36,771 nucleotides of DNA. Source: Spirochaetaceae bacterium (GTDB taxonomy: Bacteria; Spirochaetota; Spirochaetia; Treponematales; Breznakiellaceae). The stretch's first letter is position 1. Every line of letters begins with the position of its first letter. Below the pieces are notes generated by a model, which saw nothing but the letters and a program-made list of their open reading frames with translations, searched no databases and was not told where the DNA came from. The stretch covers positions 1 to 36,771 of the forward strand of contig JAIRPY010000111.1 in assembly GCA_031256905.1 (NCBI GenBank), given 5' to 3'. Shown piece by piece: positions 1-7,223 of this stretch. A program made the position numbers and the translations under genes.

Positions 1-273
1 TGATGTCCACGTTGCATCTTGGGGGAAAAAGAAATTAGCCGCATCTTCGGCAATTAACCAGCTTTCTCTAAACCTTACCGGGCAGGTTATGGCAATATCG
101 TCTTTGTCAAATACTGAACATACCCCTAAAGGGTCATTTGCTTTATCCTTTGTACAAGAGGGGACTTTATTATTATAAGGACATAGTTTATTCTTCCTAT
201 AGCGGGTTGCTTCCAGGCTTAAATTATCAATGGGAAAGCCAAATATTTCCGCCAAGGGATTCTTTTTAGCCAT
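1..273 (-). CDS. NotI-like type II restriction endonuclease, N-terminal part (runs off window)
   Basis: The first 91 codons are present; the gene continues past the left edge. The protein begins MAKKNPLAEIFGFPID and has four cysteines, in the contexts LCPYNN, PSCTKD, GVCSVF and ITCPVRF (residues 31, 40, 52, 64). This arrangement recalls the N-terminal Fe-Cys4 region of NotI-family endonucleases, which cut 8-bp GC-rich sites. The ATG at 273 has a good Shine-Dalgarno sequence (GGAGG) a few bases upstream and a promoter at 302-330. A cognate methyltransferase would be expected to the left, outside the window. The family call is from memory of the cysteine pattern and the DPLGVCS motif; the catalytic core is not visible. 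Confidence 0.6.
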   Translation of the reverse strand, partial: MAKKNPLAEIFGFPIDNLSLEATRYRKNKLCPYNNKVPSCTKDKANDPLGVCSVFDKDDIAITCPVRFRESWLIAEDAANFFFPQDATWTS

Positions 274-301
274 AAATACCTCCAGAATATACTCAAAGTA
301 G

Positions 302-330
302 ATTATTGCATTATTTTATATTTTTTGCAA
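302..330 (-). promoter_or_regulatory. Predicted sigma70-type promoter of the NotI-like gene
   Basis: On the minus strand TTGCAA (330-325) is followed after 17 bp by AATAAT (307-302). This leaves a leader of about 20 nt that includes the GGAGG ribosome-binding site before the ATG at 273. Confidence 0.45.
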
Positions 331-410
331 GAGGGTAAAACATCCTTAAAAAACCAAATTTTTAAGGGAAAAGTATATTTTTATACATTCAGGGAAAAAT
401 TCGGGATTTA

Positions 411-617
411 TGGCGCATACCGTTCCGGTTGTATCTGACGTTTTGACCGCCGCGATAAAGAAACCGCGCAGCGGTTTCAGCGGCGGGCAAAATGTGCCGG
501 AGAAATCGGACTAAAGTCCGTTCGCACAAAGGCGCGCAACCCCGGCTGCGGTTTTCGTAGGCCGAAGGCGGCGTAAGCCGCCGAAGCATATACAGACCTG
601 TTACGCGCCGTTTGCCC
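411..617. repeat. GC-rich block of nested hairpins between AT-rich genes (attC-like or TIR-like)
   Basis: The gene-free stretch 274-630 holds this GC-rich block in AT-rich surroundings. Visible structures: CCGCCGC (447-453) pairs with GCGGCGG (480-486), enclosing GAAACCG/CGGTTTC (460-466/472-478). CGGACT/AGTCCG form a hairpin at 507-520. GGCGGC/GCCGCC form one at 567-582. GGCGCGCAAC (531-540) pairs almost perfectly with GTTACGCGCC (600-609), giving a 79-bp imperfect palindrome that resembles an integron attC site in size and plan. A short open frame on the minus strand (389-589) is low-complexity read-through of the repeat and is not called as a gene. Confidence 0.55.
600..617 (+). repeat. 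18-bp inverted-repeat family, copy A
   Basis: GTTACGCGCCGTTTGCCC. Inverted relative to copy B (1180-1197) and direct relative to copy C (1559-1576). Copies A and B bracket the 155-aa minus-strand gene as terminal inverted repeats. Confidence 0.6.
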
Positions 618-630
618 GTACTCCATTTTT

Positions 631-1098
631 TTATTCCATTATTGAAAATAATTTGATTATCGTTTCTTCATAATTTTTTTCTTTAAAATAAAATGTTCCA
701 ATATTTTTATTAATTATTGCTTCTTCATAATCATTTTCATAAGCAAAATCATTCCAAATATATAATCCATTTTCTTTTTTTATTTTACAGCATAATGCCC
801 CGCAACTAATATCCCCACATTCAGGGCAAACATATATTAATACACGCCCATTTTCAGTTTCAGGTTTTGTTTTAACCAATAATTGATTTTTACTTTTTTC
901 ATTTAATTTATTCCAGCCTTTACTAAAACATCCCATAAAATCATTATTCCTATCATTTTCAGTTAATTTTTTCAATAATGAATTCCCATCAATCATAAAA
1001 TCAATAGTTTCCACACCGCGTTTTATAATATTTTTTCCAGATTTTTCTTCCTGTCTTTTGAAAATATTGTAGTCCAGTTCATTTGTTTTAATTTCCAT
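631..1098 (-). CDS. Small AT-rich cassette-like gene, Cys-containing protein of unknown function
   Basis: 155 aa, no signal peptide or membrane segment. The middle holds VCPECGDISCGALCC, a cysteine cluster (CxxC...CxxxCC) that could bind a metal. It resembles small proteins found in accessory gene clusters; I cannot assign a function. The gene is strikingly AT-rich compared with the chromosomal genes from 5 kb onward, and inverted repeats A and B flank it. No Shine-Dalgarno sequence precedes the ATG, but TTGAAA and a perfect TATAAT (1133-1106) sit just upstream, with the -10 ending 7 nt from the start codon, so the mRNA may be leaderless. Confidence 0.7.
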   Translation of the reverse strand: MEIKTNELDYNIFKRQEEKSGKNIIKRGVETIDFMIDGNSLLKKLTENDRNNDFMGCFSKGWNKLNEKSKNQLLVKTKPETENGRVLIYVCPECGDISCGALCCKIKKENGLYIWNDFAYENDYEEAIINKNIGTFYFKEKNYEETIIKLFSIME

Positions 1099-1105
1099 GG
1101 TGTAT

Positions 1106-1133
1106 ATTATAAAACATCCATTTTATTTTTCAA
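1106..1133 (-). promoter_or_regulatory. Predicted promoter of the 155-aa gene, leaderless geometry
   Basis: Minus strand: TTGAAA (1133-1128), 16-bp spacer, TATAAT (1111-1106), then 7 nt to the ATG at 1098. Initiation would be expected at or next to the start codon. Confidence 0.5.
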
Positions 1134-1141
1134 GCTATTTT

Positions 1142-1160
1142 TTGTATAATTTTTATACAA
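1142..1160. promoter_or_regulatory. Palindromic operator-like site between divergent cassette genes
   Basis: TTGTATAA-ttt-TTATACAA is a perfect 8-bp palindrome with a 3-nt centre. It lies between the divergently transcribed 155-aa (minus) and 137-aa (plus) genes and just upstream of the -35 box of the former. It fits a dimeric repressor site, but AT-rich DNA makes such palindromes less surprising. Confidence 0.35.
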
Positions 1161-1179
1161 TATATTCCGACTAATTTTA

Positions 1180-1197
1180 GGGCAAATGGCGTATAAC
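1180..1197 (-). repeat. 18-bp inverted-repeat family, copy B
   Basis: Plus strand GGGCAAATGGCGTATAAC; its reverse complement GTTATACGCCATTTGCCC differs from copy A at three positions and from copy C at two. The ATG of the 137-aa gene lies inside it. Confidence 0.6.
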
Positions 1198-1599
1198 TTT
1201 TTTATAAATGAAATTAAAAAAATATTCCCCTATATTAACTCCAATGATGAAAATTGGCTCATTTTGGATGAAGAAACATTTTCAATAGAATTTAATGTTG
1301 GGGAAGATGATCCTATAAATAATATAATGTTGCACGTTAGGGGAGAAGATGAGGCGTTAAAAGCCATTGGATTAGTATGTAAAAAAATTAATTTACAGGC
1401 CTTTGATACAACAGAAAGTAAAATCATTGATTTTGATAAAGAAACAAATGAGGGTTTTACACAATGGAGGGAATATAAAAATAATGTATTAAATAAATAT
1501 AATATGCGCGCCCTAAAGCGCAAGATTCAGCGGGAGCAATACGGCTTACACCGTGAACGTTATGTGCCATTTGCCCTTGACATTATTGTAAAAAAATAG
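1186..1599 (+). CDS. Small AT-rich cassette-like gene, unknown function
   Basis: 137 aa, soluble, no recognised motif. It begins MAYNFFINEIKKIFP and has an acidic body. The start lies inside repeat B, with AGGG a few bases upstream as a weak ribosome-binding site. From about residue 106 the composition changes abruptly: the last ~32 residues (from MRALKRK) are encoded by GC-rich sequence that contains repeat C. The native protein may therefore once have ended near codon 105, with the frame reading on into the repeat. A small accessory or immunity-type protein is possible, but this is unproven. Confidence 0.6.
   Translation: MAYNFFINEIKKIFPYINSNDENWLILDEETFSIEFNVGEDDPINNIMLHVRGEDEALKAIGLVCKKINLQAFDTTESKIIDFDKETNEGFTQWREYKNNVLNKYNMRALKRKIQREQYGLHRERYVPFALDIIVKK
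1559..1576 (+). repeat. 18-bp inverted-repeat family, copy C
   Basis: GTTATGTGCCATTTGCCC, inverted relative to copy B and lying within the 3' end of the 137-aa gene. Preceding GC-rich DNA from about 1503 resembles the hairpin DNA before copy A. Confidence 0.6.
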
Positions 1600-1612
1600 T
1601 TTAATCAACCAA

Positions 1613-1633
1613 CCCCGCCGCAGAGCGGAGGGG
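1613..1633. repeat. GC-rich hairpin upstream of the 167-aa gene
   Basis: CCCC-g-CCGC, loop aga, GCGG-a-GGGG: a 4+4 bp stem with one internal mismatch, followed by a second G-run/CCCC pairing to about 1646. It lies just before the ribosome-binding site of the 167-aa gene. It could be part of a recombination site or a terminator without a U-tract. Confidence 0.35.
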
Positions 1634-1674
1634 GTATTAAACCCCACTGCGAATACATTATTGGAGGAAGAAAA

Positions 1675-2178
1675 ATGAATGTGAATTTTGATACTTTTGA
1701 AAAGTTAAAAAATCTCTATAATGATTTGATCGCGGAAGGTTGCAATCAATTTTACATCTATGGGATAAAAAATATACATCCCGCCGATGATGTGAATTGT
1801 TTAAACAATGACGGACAAAAATGGGAAATATATTATACGGAAAGAGGCCATAAAACAAAGTCTTTTTATTCAACCTACGATTTAGAAGACGCAGTGAATT
1901 ATTATAAAAATTTTATAATAAACGAAATTGAACACTGGCATTTGATTTGTTTTACAAGATCGAATGAACTAATGAATACATACAAAAGAATTCTTGAAGA
2001 AGCCCAGATAGAAATTATTGAAAACAATATTCCTCATTATAAATATTATGGGGATGTTGTGTTTAGAGTATTTGTAAAAGGTAAGGGTATATTTAAAGCG
2101 AAAGAATTATTTGACAATATACCGTATTTTGATGCCGACTTGGCGCGCTACAGGGCTGGGTTCAGCGGACTAGATTAA
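1675..2178 (+). CDS. Small AT-rich cassette-like gene, possible immunity-type protein
   Basis: 167 aa, cytoplasmic, no membrane segment. The central segment with KWEIYYTERGHKTKSF followed by a YDLEDAVNYYKNF helix resembles small Firmicutes and prophage proteins of the SpaC/immunity type (pattern: structural residues, then YYSERG, then a DxxxAxxYF helix). I cannot name the family with certainty. GGAGG precedes the ATG at good spacing. The last ~15 codons run into GC-rich sequence (GGCGCGC at 2142) resembling the hairpin at 531, as in the 137-aa gene. AT-rich composition marks it as part of the same acquired segment. Confidence 0.65.
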   Translation: MNVNFDTFEKLKNLYNDLIAEGCNQFYIYGIKNIHPADDVNCLNNDGQKWEIYYTERGHKTKSFYSTYDLEDAVNYYKNFIINEIEHWHLICFTRSNELMNTYKRILEEAQIEIIENNIPHYKYYGDVVFRVFVKGKGIFKAKELFDNIPYFDADLARYRAGFSGLD

Positions 2179-2215
2179 TACGCTTTTGCGCCGTATACAA
2201 CCAGAACGTTAGAAG
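2142..2215 (+). repeat. GC-rich repeat related to the 531-617 block
   Basis: GGCGCGCTACAGGGCTGG (2142-2159) aligns with GGCGCGCAACCCCGGCTG (531-548). Further on, GCGCCGTATACAACCAG leads to AACGTTAG at 2206-2212, which resembles an integron core site. It overlaps the end of the 167-aa gene and closes the AT-rich segment. Confidence 0.4.
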
Positions 2216-2237
2216 GTATATCTTTAGGAGAAAAATT

Positions 2238-3245
2238 TTGAAAAAAATATTGTTAAAAAAACCACCCTTCAAAAATATTCTTCCTTTGCTGGTATTTATC
2301 GTAGGATTTATCTCCCTGGGGATGGGAAAATATCCGATAGCTCCGGGAACGGTTTTTGAAGTATTGCTCCATCCAGAAGGGGCGCGGCAGAATTTGCCGT
2401 TGGAATATCAGGTTATTTGGACGATTCGGCTTCCCCGCCTATTAACGGCTTTTTGCGCAGGAGCCGGACTTGCCTTGTGCGGCGCGGCGTTGCAGGGAGT
2501 GTTTCACAATCCTTTAGTTGATCCTCATGTAATCGGAGTAACGTCCGGAGCGGCTTTCGGGGGCGCGCTGGCGATTTTGTTAGGCGCGTCCGGCGGAGTG
2601 TTGATGCTCTGCGCGTTTGGTTTTGGTATGGGGGCCTTAGTTTTGGTATACGCCCTTGCGGGTTTACTGAAACAAGAATCGAATCTCATTCTGGTTCTTG
2701 CGGGACTTATTTTAAATGGCTTTTTCAGCGCGTTGGTGAGTATGATTCAGTATCTCGCGGATACCGAAACGAAATTGCCAAATATCGTATTTTGGCTTAT
2801 GGGAAGTTTTGCCAACGCGGATTGGCCTAAAACCGGATTATTCGCTTTGGCCTTTTTGCCGGGAACAGTTTTACTGTTGCGTTTGCGCTGGCGGATCAAT
2901 GTGCTTTCGCTGGGAAGCCGGGACGCGAAAGCCCTTGACCGAAACGCGGCTTTCGCAAAACCTGTAATACTAACTTTGTGCGCCCTGATAGTATCCGCGC
3001 AAGTGGCGGTAAGCGGAAGCATCGGCTGGATAGGATTAGTAATTCCGCATCTTGCCCGAATCGTCGGAGGTTTTGATCATCGCGCGGTACTTCCTACCGC
3101 GATGCTTTTAGGCGGCGGATTTATGATCCTAGTTGATGATTGCGCGCGAATGTTATCTTCCGCCGAAATTCCCTTGGGCATTATTACCGCTGTTTTAGGC
3201 GCGCCTTTTTTTACCGTATTACTGCTTAGAACAAGGAAAATATGA
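2238..3245 (+). CDS. FecCD-family ABC transporter permease (possibly molybdate/tungstate type)
   Basis: 335 aa integral membrane protein of the BtuC/FecCD family, which forms the dimeric channel of metal-chelate, cobalamin or oxyanion importers. Family hallmarks: IRLPRLLTAFCAGAGLALCGAALQ early, HNPLVDPHVIGVTSGAAFGG in the next segment, and GSIGWIGLVIPHLAR before the C-terminal helices. About nine or ten hydrophobic stretches are visible. Translation starts at TTG 2238, with AGGAG at 2226-2230. The stop overlaps the ATPase start (ATGA at 3242). The third gene is ModA-like, so the substrate may be molybdate or tungstate, as for the FecCD-type MolBC system; that is inference. No FecB/BtuF-type binding protein is present in the window. 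Confidence 0.85.
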   Translation: MKKILLKKPPFKNILPLLVFIVGFISLGMGKYPIAPGTVFEVLLHPEGARQNLPLEYQVIWTIRLPRLLTAFCAGAGLALCGAALQGVFHNPLVDPHVIGVTSGAAFGGALAILLGASGGVLMLCAFGFGMGALVLVYALAGLLKQESNLILVLAGLILNGFFSALVSMIQYLADTETKLPNIVFWLMGSFANADWPKTGLFALAFLPGTVLLLRLRWRINVLSLGSRDAKALDRNAAFAKPVILTLCALIVSAQVAVSGSIGWIGLVIPHLARIVGGFDHRAVLPTAMLLGGGFMILVDDCARMLSSAEIPLGIITAVLGAPFFTVLLLRTRKI

Positions 3246-3964
3246 GCATAAAAACCGAAAAATTGGTCTTTGGCTATAAAAACCCGCTTTTTTCGCCGTT
3301 GGATTTTTATAGCGGTTCGGGAAATATTACCGCCATTTTAGGCGCGAACGGAAGCGGAAAAACCGCGTTTCTGCATACTATTATCGGCCTTTTACCGGTT
3401 CTTGCGGGACGAGTTAGTATTACTGAACCTATAGCTTTCGTACCTCAATTTTTTAGTCCTCAGTTTAGCTATACTGTTTTAGACATGACCCTTATGGGAA
3501 GAGCTTCTTGGATAGAACTTCTGTCTTTGCCTAATAAGGAAGATGAAACCGCCGCATTACGCGCCCTCGCTTTACTTGGTATAGCACATTTAGCGGATCG
3601 GCCTTACAACACGCTTTCCGGGGGTCAGCGGCAGATGGTACTGATTGCCCGGGCTCTTGCGGGAAATGCTTCCGCCATCGCTCTGGACGAACCGGCCAGC
3701 GCGCTGGATATGCGCAATCAGGAATCGACTCTCAAACTTTTGAAACGTCTTTCCAAACAGGAAGATAAAACCATTCTTTTTACGACTCATGATCCGAGTC
3801 ACGCGTGGTATATTGCGGATAACACGTTGCTTTTCATGCCGGATTTGCATTGGATTTTTGGGAAAACCGCAGAAGTGTTGACCGAAGAACATCTTACGAA
3901 AGCCTATTCCATTCCGATAAAATATATTCCTCAGGCGGGATATTTGCCGATATTTGATATATGA
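3242..3964 (+). CDS. FepC-type ABC transporter ATP-binding protein
   Basis: 240 aa nucleotide-binding subunit that pairs with the upstream FecCD permease. Walker A is GANGSGKT (residues 34-41), the signature is LSGGQRQ, Walker B is AIALDEPASALD, and the switch histidine is in FTTHDPSHA. All catalytic motifs are intact. The ATG overlaps the permease stop by four bases (ATGA), and its own TGA overlaps the ATG of the ModA-like gene in the same way, so the three reading frames are translationally coupled. Confidence 0.88.
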   Translation: MSIKTEKLVFGYKNPLFSPLDFYSGSGNITAILGANGSGKTAFLHTIIGLLPVLAGRVSITEPIAFVPQFFSPQFSYTVLDMTLMGRASWIELLSLPNKEDETAALRALALLGIAHLADRPYNTLSGGQRQMVLIARALAGNASAIALDEPASALDMRNQESTLKLLKRLSKQEDKTILFTTHDPSHAWYIADNTLLFMPDLHWIFGKTAEVLTEEHLTKAYSIPIKYIPQAGYLPIFDI

Positions 3965-4666
3965 CGGTATTTGCCGCCGGCAGTTTGCGCAGGGCCTTTT
4001 CGCGCATGGCCGATGCGTATCAATCGGTATACGGGCAGTCGATAGATTTTGTATTCGGCCCCGCCGGATTACTGCGAGAAGCTATCGAGCGCGGGCAGAA
4101 GCCGGATTTGTTTGCTTCGGCGAATACGGCGCATCCCGAAAAACTTTTGGATTCCGGCTGGGCCTATCGAACCTTTCCTTTTGCCCGCAATGCCTTGGGT
4201 CTTACGGTTCGGTCTTCGGCGTTGACGGCGGGGATGCATTGGCTTGACGTGTTGACGAATCCCAAATTAAGAATCGGCATTTCTACGCCACGATCCCAGC
4301 GGAGATTATGCTCTGGAGCTTTTCAGCAATATCGAAAAGACTCATCCTGGAGTTGGGAATTGGCTTAAAGAGCGGTCTCTTTGGCTTGCCGGCGGGAAAA
4401 GGTCTGCGATTCCGGCGGGAGAGCCGGCCGGGGCCTATCTGATTCGTACCGGTCAGGCCGATGTATTTGTGGGATACAAAAGCGGCGCGGTATTTTTGCG
4501 GGATCCATCGCTTACCGTATTGGCTATTCCCGATACGCACAATGTTTATGGAGTATATGGAATTGCCTTATTGAATCCTGCCGGGGAAAGATTTGGAAAA
4601 TTTATTTTGAATCTGGGGAAACCCTATTTGCAGGAATCCGGTTTTATGGCTTTGCCCGAAAATTAG
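3961..4666 (+). pseudogene. ModA-like molybdate-binding protein gene, frameshifted and without signal peptide
   Basis: The frame from 3961 encodes MTVFAAGSLRRAFSRMADAY...GPAGLLREA...DLFASAN...FPFARNALGL, the N-terminal lobe of ModA-type periplasmic oxyanion-binding proteins. After ISTPR (about 4290) the frame is lost. The +1 frame continues the family sequence as DPSGDYALELFSNIEK...QADVFVGYKSGA to TAG at 4666. The expected STPxxDPSGDYA junction suggests a small deletion (5 nt would fit) or one extra base. An in-frame stop at 3955 rules out an upstream signal peptide: the ORF opens directly at what is normally the first strand of the mature protein. A sequencing error could explain the frameshift but not the missing export signal. 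The stop shares bases with the convergent ATPase stop. Confidence 0.75.
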
Positions 4667-5373
4667 CCAAAAAGGGTATCTTCAATATTACGGCAGATCC
4701 TTTGAAACTCCGGACTGCGGCAGTCTCGGGGGCGGGAAAGCTCTACTTTAATAGCCGCGTCGATAGTACCGTTTTTCATTTGAATAACCTCATCCGAAAG
4801 ATAAACCGCTTCTTCAATATCATGGGTTACCAAAATAACTGTCATGGCAAGGGTTTTCCAAATTTCACTCAGCTCTTCCCGCAGTTGTTTCCGGGTAAAG
4901 GCGTCTAACGCGCCGAAAGGTTCATCCAGAAGCAGAATTTGAGGTTTTCGGCACAGGGCCCGGGCCAGAGCTACTCGTTGGGCCATGCCCCCGGACAGCT
5001 TGCGGGGAAATAGGCCTTTCCAATCCCCCAGGCCCACCAAGTCCAGCATAGCGTCCAGATCCTTCTGAAAACGTCCTTTCGCTGGAAAGGCAAGACGTAC
5101 ATTTTGTTCTACCGTCAGCCAGGGCAGGAGCCGGGGATCCTGAAACATCAGGCTGAAACGGGGAGCGGCTCCGGTACATTGGATTGTTCCGGCGTCCGGC
5201 TGTTCTAAGCCGGCAAGGAGTTTCAGGAGGGTTGTTTTTCCGCACCCGCTCTTGCCGATAATACCGATAAAACCGCCGGAAGGGATGCGGAGATTCAGAT
5301 TCCGTACCGCGGCGATTTCTTTTCCCGGATTCCAAAATGAACGGCTTACCCCGGAAAGTACTATTTCAGCCAT
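4663..5373 (-). CDS. ABC transporter ATP-binding protein, nitrate/sulfonate/taurine family (SsuB/TauB-like)
   Basis: 236 aa from the ATG at 5373 (MAEIVLSGVSRSFW). This start overlaps the permease stop by 8 nt and is preferred over an in-frame upstream ATG at 5442 that would extend deep into the permease gene. Walker A GKSGCGKT is at residues 40-47; the signature LSGGMAQR, Walker B LLLDEPFGALD and the H-loop THDIEEA follow. It should energise uptake through the adjacent SsuC-like permease. Last gene of a three-gene operon (binding protein, permease, ATPase). Confidence 0.85.
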   Translation of the reverse strand: MAEIVLSGVSRSFWNPGKEIAAVRNLNLRIPSGGFIGIIGKSGCGKTTLLKLLAGLEQPDAGTIQCTGAAPRFSLMFQDPRLLPWLTVEQNVRLAFPAKGRFQKDLDAMLDLVGLGDWKGLFPRKLSGGMAQRVALARALCRKPQILLLDEPFGALDAFTRKQLREELSEIWKTLAMTVILVTHDIEEAVYLSDEVIQMKNGTIDAAIKVELSRPRDCRSPEFQRICRNIEDTLFG

Positions 5374-6160
5374 TTTTACCCCAGTTTTTATCTTCGGTAT
5401 TGAGGGAAAGAACCCGGAGAATTCCGCCGAAAAGGGCATCAACCAGAATACCCATAAGGCCGATAGTTAAAATCCCCACGAAGACTCGGTCGATCCGAGC
5501 CGTTTCCTGAGCGTCGGTAATGAGATACCCCAAGCCTTCGGAGGAAGCAAACAGTTCGGCCCCCAGCAAAGCTCGCCAAGCATACCCAAAACCAAGCCGG
5601 AATCCGGTAACAATCTGGGGAAGGGCCCCGGGAATCAAAATAAACCGGATATGCCGAAACCAGGACAGTTCCAGGGATTTGGATAACTCAAACCACCGGG
5701 GATCCATCGTATTGAAACCGCTTAATACATTGAGAAAAACCGGAAAAAAAGTCGCCAATACAATAACCGCCCGCTTTGAGGCTTCGCCCAATCCAAACCA
5801 GAGAATCAACAGGGGGATCAGGGCCAGGGGCGGAACCGCCCGGAGGAATTCAAAAATCCCATGGAAGAGCTTTTTGAGAATGGGACTGTAGTGAAATACA
5901 AAAGCCAAAGGAAGGGCGAAGGCTATCGAAATTCCGTAGCCCGACAAAACCCTCAGAAGACTTATCCCAAGATGCCTTCCCAGTTCGCCGCTTTCCAAAA
6001 GGCGGATCGCCCCGGCCATTACTTTTGCCGGAGAAGGAATCAAATAGGGGTTTACCCATTTAAACTTACTGAGAAAGTGCCATAAAAGCGCCAGAATCCC
6101 CGGAAGGATCAGGAAATGTATAAGATCCCGGGGAAGGCTTTTTTCTTTTGAAAAAATCAT
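5366..6160 (-). CDS. ABC transporter permease, nitrate/sulfonate/taurine family (SsuC-like)
   Basis: 264 aa, about six membrane segments. The cytoplasmic EAA-type loop reads ELSKSLELSWFRHIRFILIPGALPQIVTG, typical of the BPD_transp_1 fold in SsuC/TauC/ThiX-type permeases. The GYAWRALLGAELFASSEGLGY segment is also characteristic of the family. The ATG at 6160 overlaps the TGA of the binding-protein gene (ATGA), and its own stop overlaps the ATPase start by 8 nt, so the operon is translationally coupled. Confidence 0.85.
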   Translation of the reverse strand: MIFSKEKSLPRDLIHFLILPGILALLWHFLSKFKWVNPYLIPSPAKVMAGAIRLLESGELGRHLGISLLRVLSGYGISIAFALPLAFVFHYSPILKKLFHGIFEFLRAVPPLALIPLLILWFGLGEASKRAVIVLATFFPVFLNVLSGFNTMDPRWFELSKSLELSWFRHIRFILIPGALPQIVTGFRLGFGYAWRALLGAELFASSEGLGYLITDAQETARIDRVFVGILTIGLMGILVDALFGGILRVLSLNTEDKNWGKNG

Positions 6161-7110
6161 TTACCGAAAGCAACCGGAAGCGTTATATCCGCCGGATCGA
6201 TGGACTGCTCGATCATCTTTTGCTCTAAAAGGAAGGCCGTGTCTCTGGTCAGGCTGGCCAGGTCGTTTTGGGTGAAGCTGGAATCCATCCCGCTCCAAGT
6301 ATACAGAGCTCTACCGTCTTCCGGGGAAATCTGCTGGATTTTTGCCCCTATCCCAACGGCCTCTTCCGGATTATGCAGAATCCAGGTATAGGCTTCCTGC
6401 TGGGTTTTTAGGTAGATCTCCAGCAATTCAGGATACTTTTTGGCAAACCCAGGCCGGACCGCGGTTAGGAGCAAGGGGTTGATGTAACCGTCGGCGGTAA
6501 AGAGCGTCTTCAACCCGGCTTCTTCACTGCGGATAATTAACGAAGCCGCCAGCAAAGCTCCGTCGATCTTGCCGGCCAGCAGAGCGGTTCGGGCTTCAGG
6601 CAGATCCATGGAAATAAAGTTCACGTCGGTAAGGCTCAGTCCCTGGGACCCCAAGGCGGCTACAAGCATTTGGTGCAAGACGGTCCCTTTCGGTCCCGCG
6701 ATGGTTTTTCCTTTCAGGTCCTGAATTGCTTGGGGACCCTCCTGTCCGGTCATAAGCGCGTAAGTCCGGGTCGGACGGCTCACGATGCCGGCAATCTCCA
6801 CCCGGTTTCCTGCGGCATTTGCCATAATCACCGATATGCTGTTGATCACCGACGCAATGTCCAAGGACCCGGCGGCCAGAGCTTGGGCCTGATGAGCCCC
6901 GGAGTTAATATCCCACCAGCGGACCCGGATATTCTTTTCTTGAAAGGCCGATTCCAGCATCCCCTTTTCTTTCATCACCATAAGCTGGAGATTAAAGGGA
7001 GATTCCACATACGAAATATTGATTTCTTTGGGATACCCTTCTTTTTTCGCGCTGGCGGAAGCAAGGAGAGAACCGAAACAAAGAAAACAAATCAGAAAAC
7101 TAAAACGCAT
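6157..7110 (-). CDS. Periplasmic substrate-binding protein, nitrate/sulfonate/taurine family (SsuA-like)
   Basis: 317 aa with a clear signal peptide (MRFSFLICFLCFGSLLASASA). The mature part has the NMT1/SsuA pattern: INISYVESPFNLQL near the start, an AQALAAGSLDIASV segment that lines the ligand cleft, then LKGKTIAGPKGT and ARTALLAGKIDGALL. It delivers a small anion or heterocycle to the permease; the exact ligand cannot be read from sequence. GGAGG lies 6-7 nt upstream of the ATG, and a strong promoter lies at 7141-7169. First gene of the operon. Confidence 0.82.
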   Translation of the reverse strand: MRFSFLICFLCFGSLLASASAKKEGYPKEINISYVESPFNLQLMVMKEKGMLESAFQEKNIRVRWWDINSGAHQAQALAAGSLDIASVINSISVIMANAAGNRVEIAGIVSRPTRTYALMTGQEGPQAIQDLKGKTIAGPKGTVLHQMLVAALGSQGLSLTDVNFISMDLPEARTALLAGKIDGALLAASLIIRSEEAGLKTLFTADGYINPLLLTAVRPGFAKKYPELLEIYLKTQQEAYTWILHNPEEAVGIGAKIQQISPEDGRALYTWSGMDSSFTQNDLASLTRDTAFLLEQKMIEQSIDPADITLPVAFGK

Positions 7111-7140
7111 CCTAATCCTCCATTCTGTTAATATTCTCTA

Positions 7141-7169
7141 ACAATAAGCTCCAAGGCCCAGTTTGTCAA
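7141..7169 (-). promoter_or_regulatory. Predicted sigma70-type promoter of the SsuABC-like operon
   Basis: Minus strand TTGACA (7169-7164), 17-bp spacer, TATTGT (7146-7141). A short leader then carries GGAGGATTAGG before the ATG at 7110. Confidence 0.65.
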
Positions 7170-7188
7170 GGCTTATTTTCAAGACGGC

Positions 7189-7217
7189 TTGAGAAAATAC
7201 CCTATACCCGTTAAAAT
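7189..7217 (+). promoter_or_regulatory. Predicted promoter of the SUMF1-domain gene, leaderless geometry
   Basis: TTGAGA (7189-7194), 17-bp spacer, TAAAAT (7212-7217), then 6 nt to the ATG at 7224. Initiation would fall at about the A of the ATG; no Shine-Dalgarno sequence is present. Confidence 0.5.
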
Positions 7218-7223
7218 AAAAGT

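Noticed and set aside
389-589. 66-codon frame in the GC-rich hairpin block
   Set aside because: Arg/Pro/Ala-rich read-through of palindromic repeats, no start signal; treated as repeat DNA.
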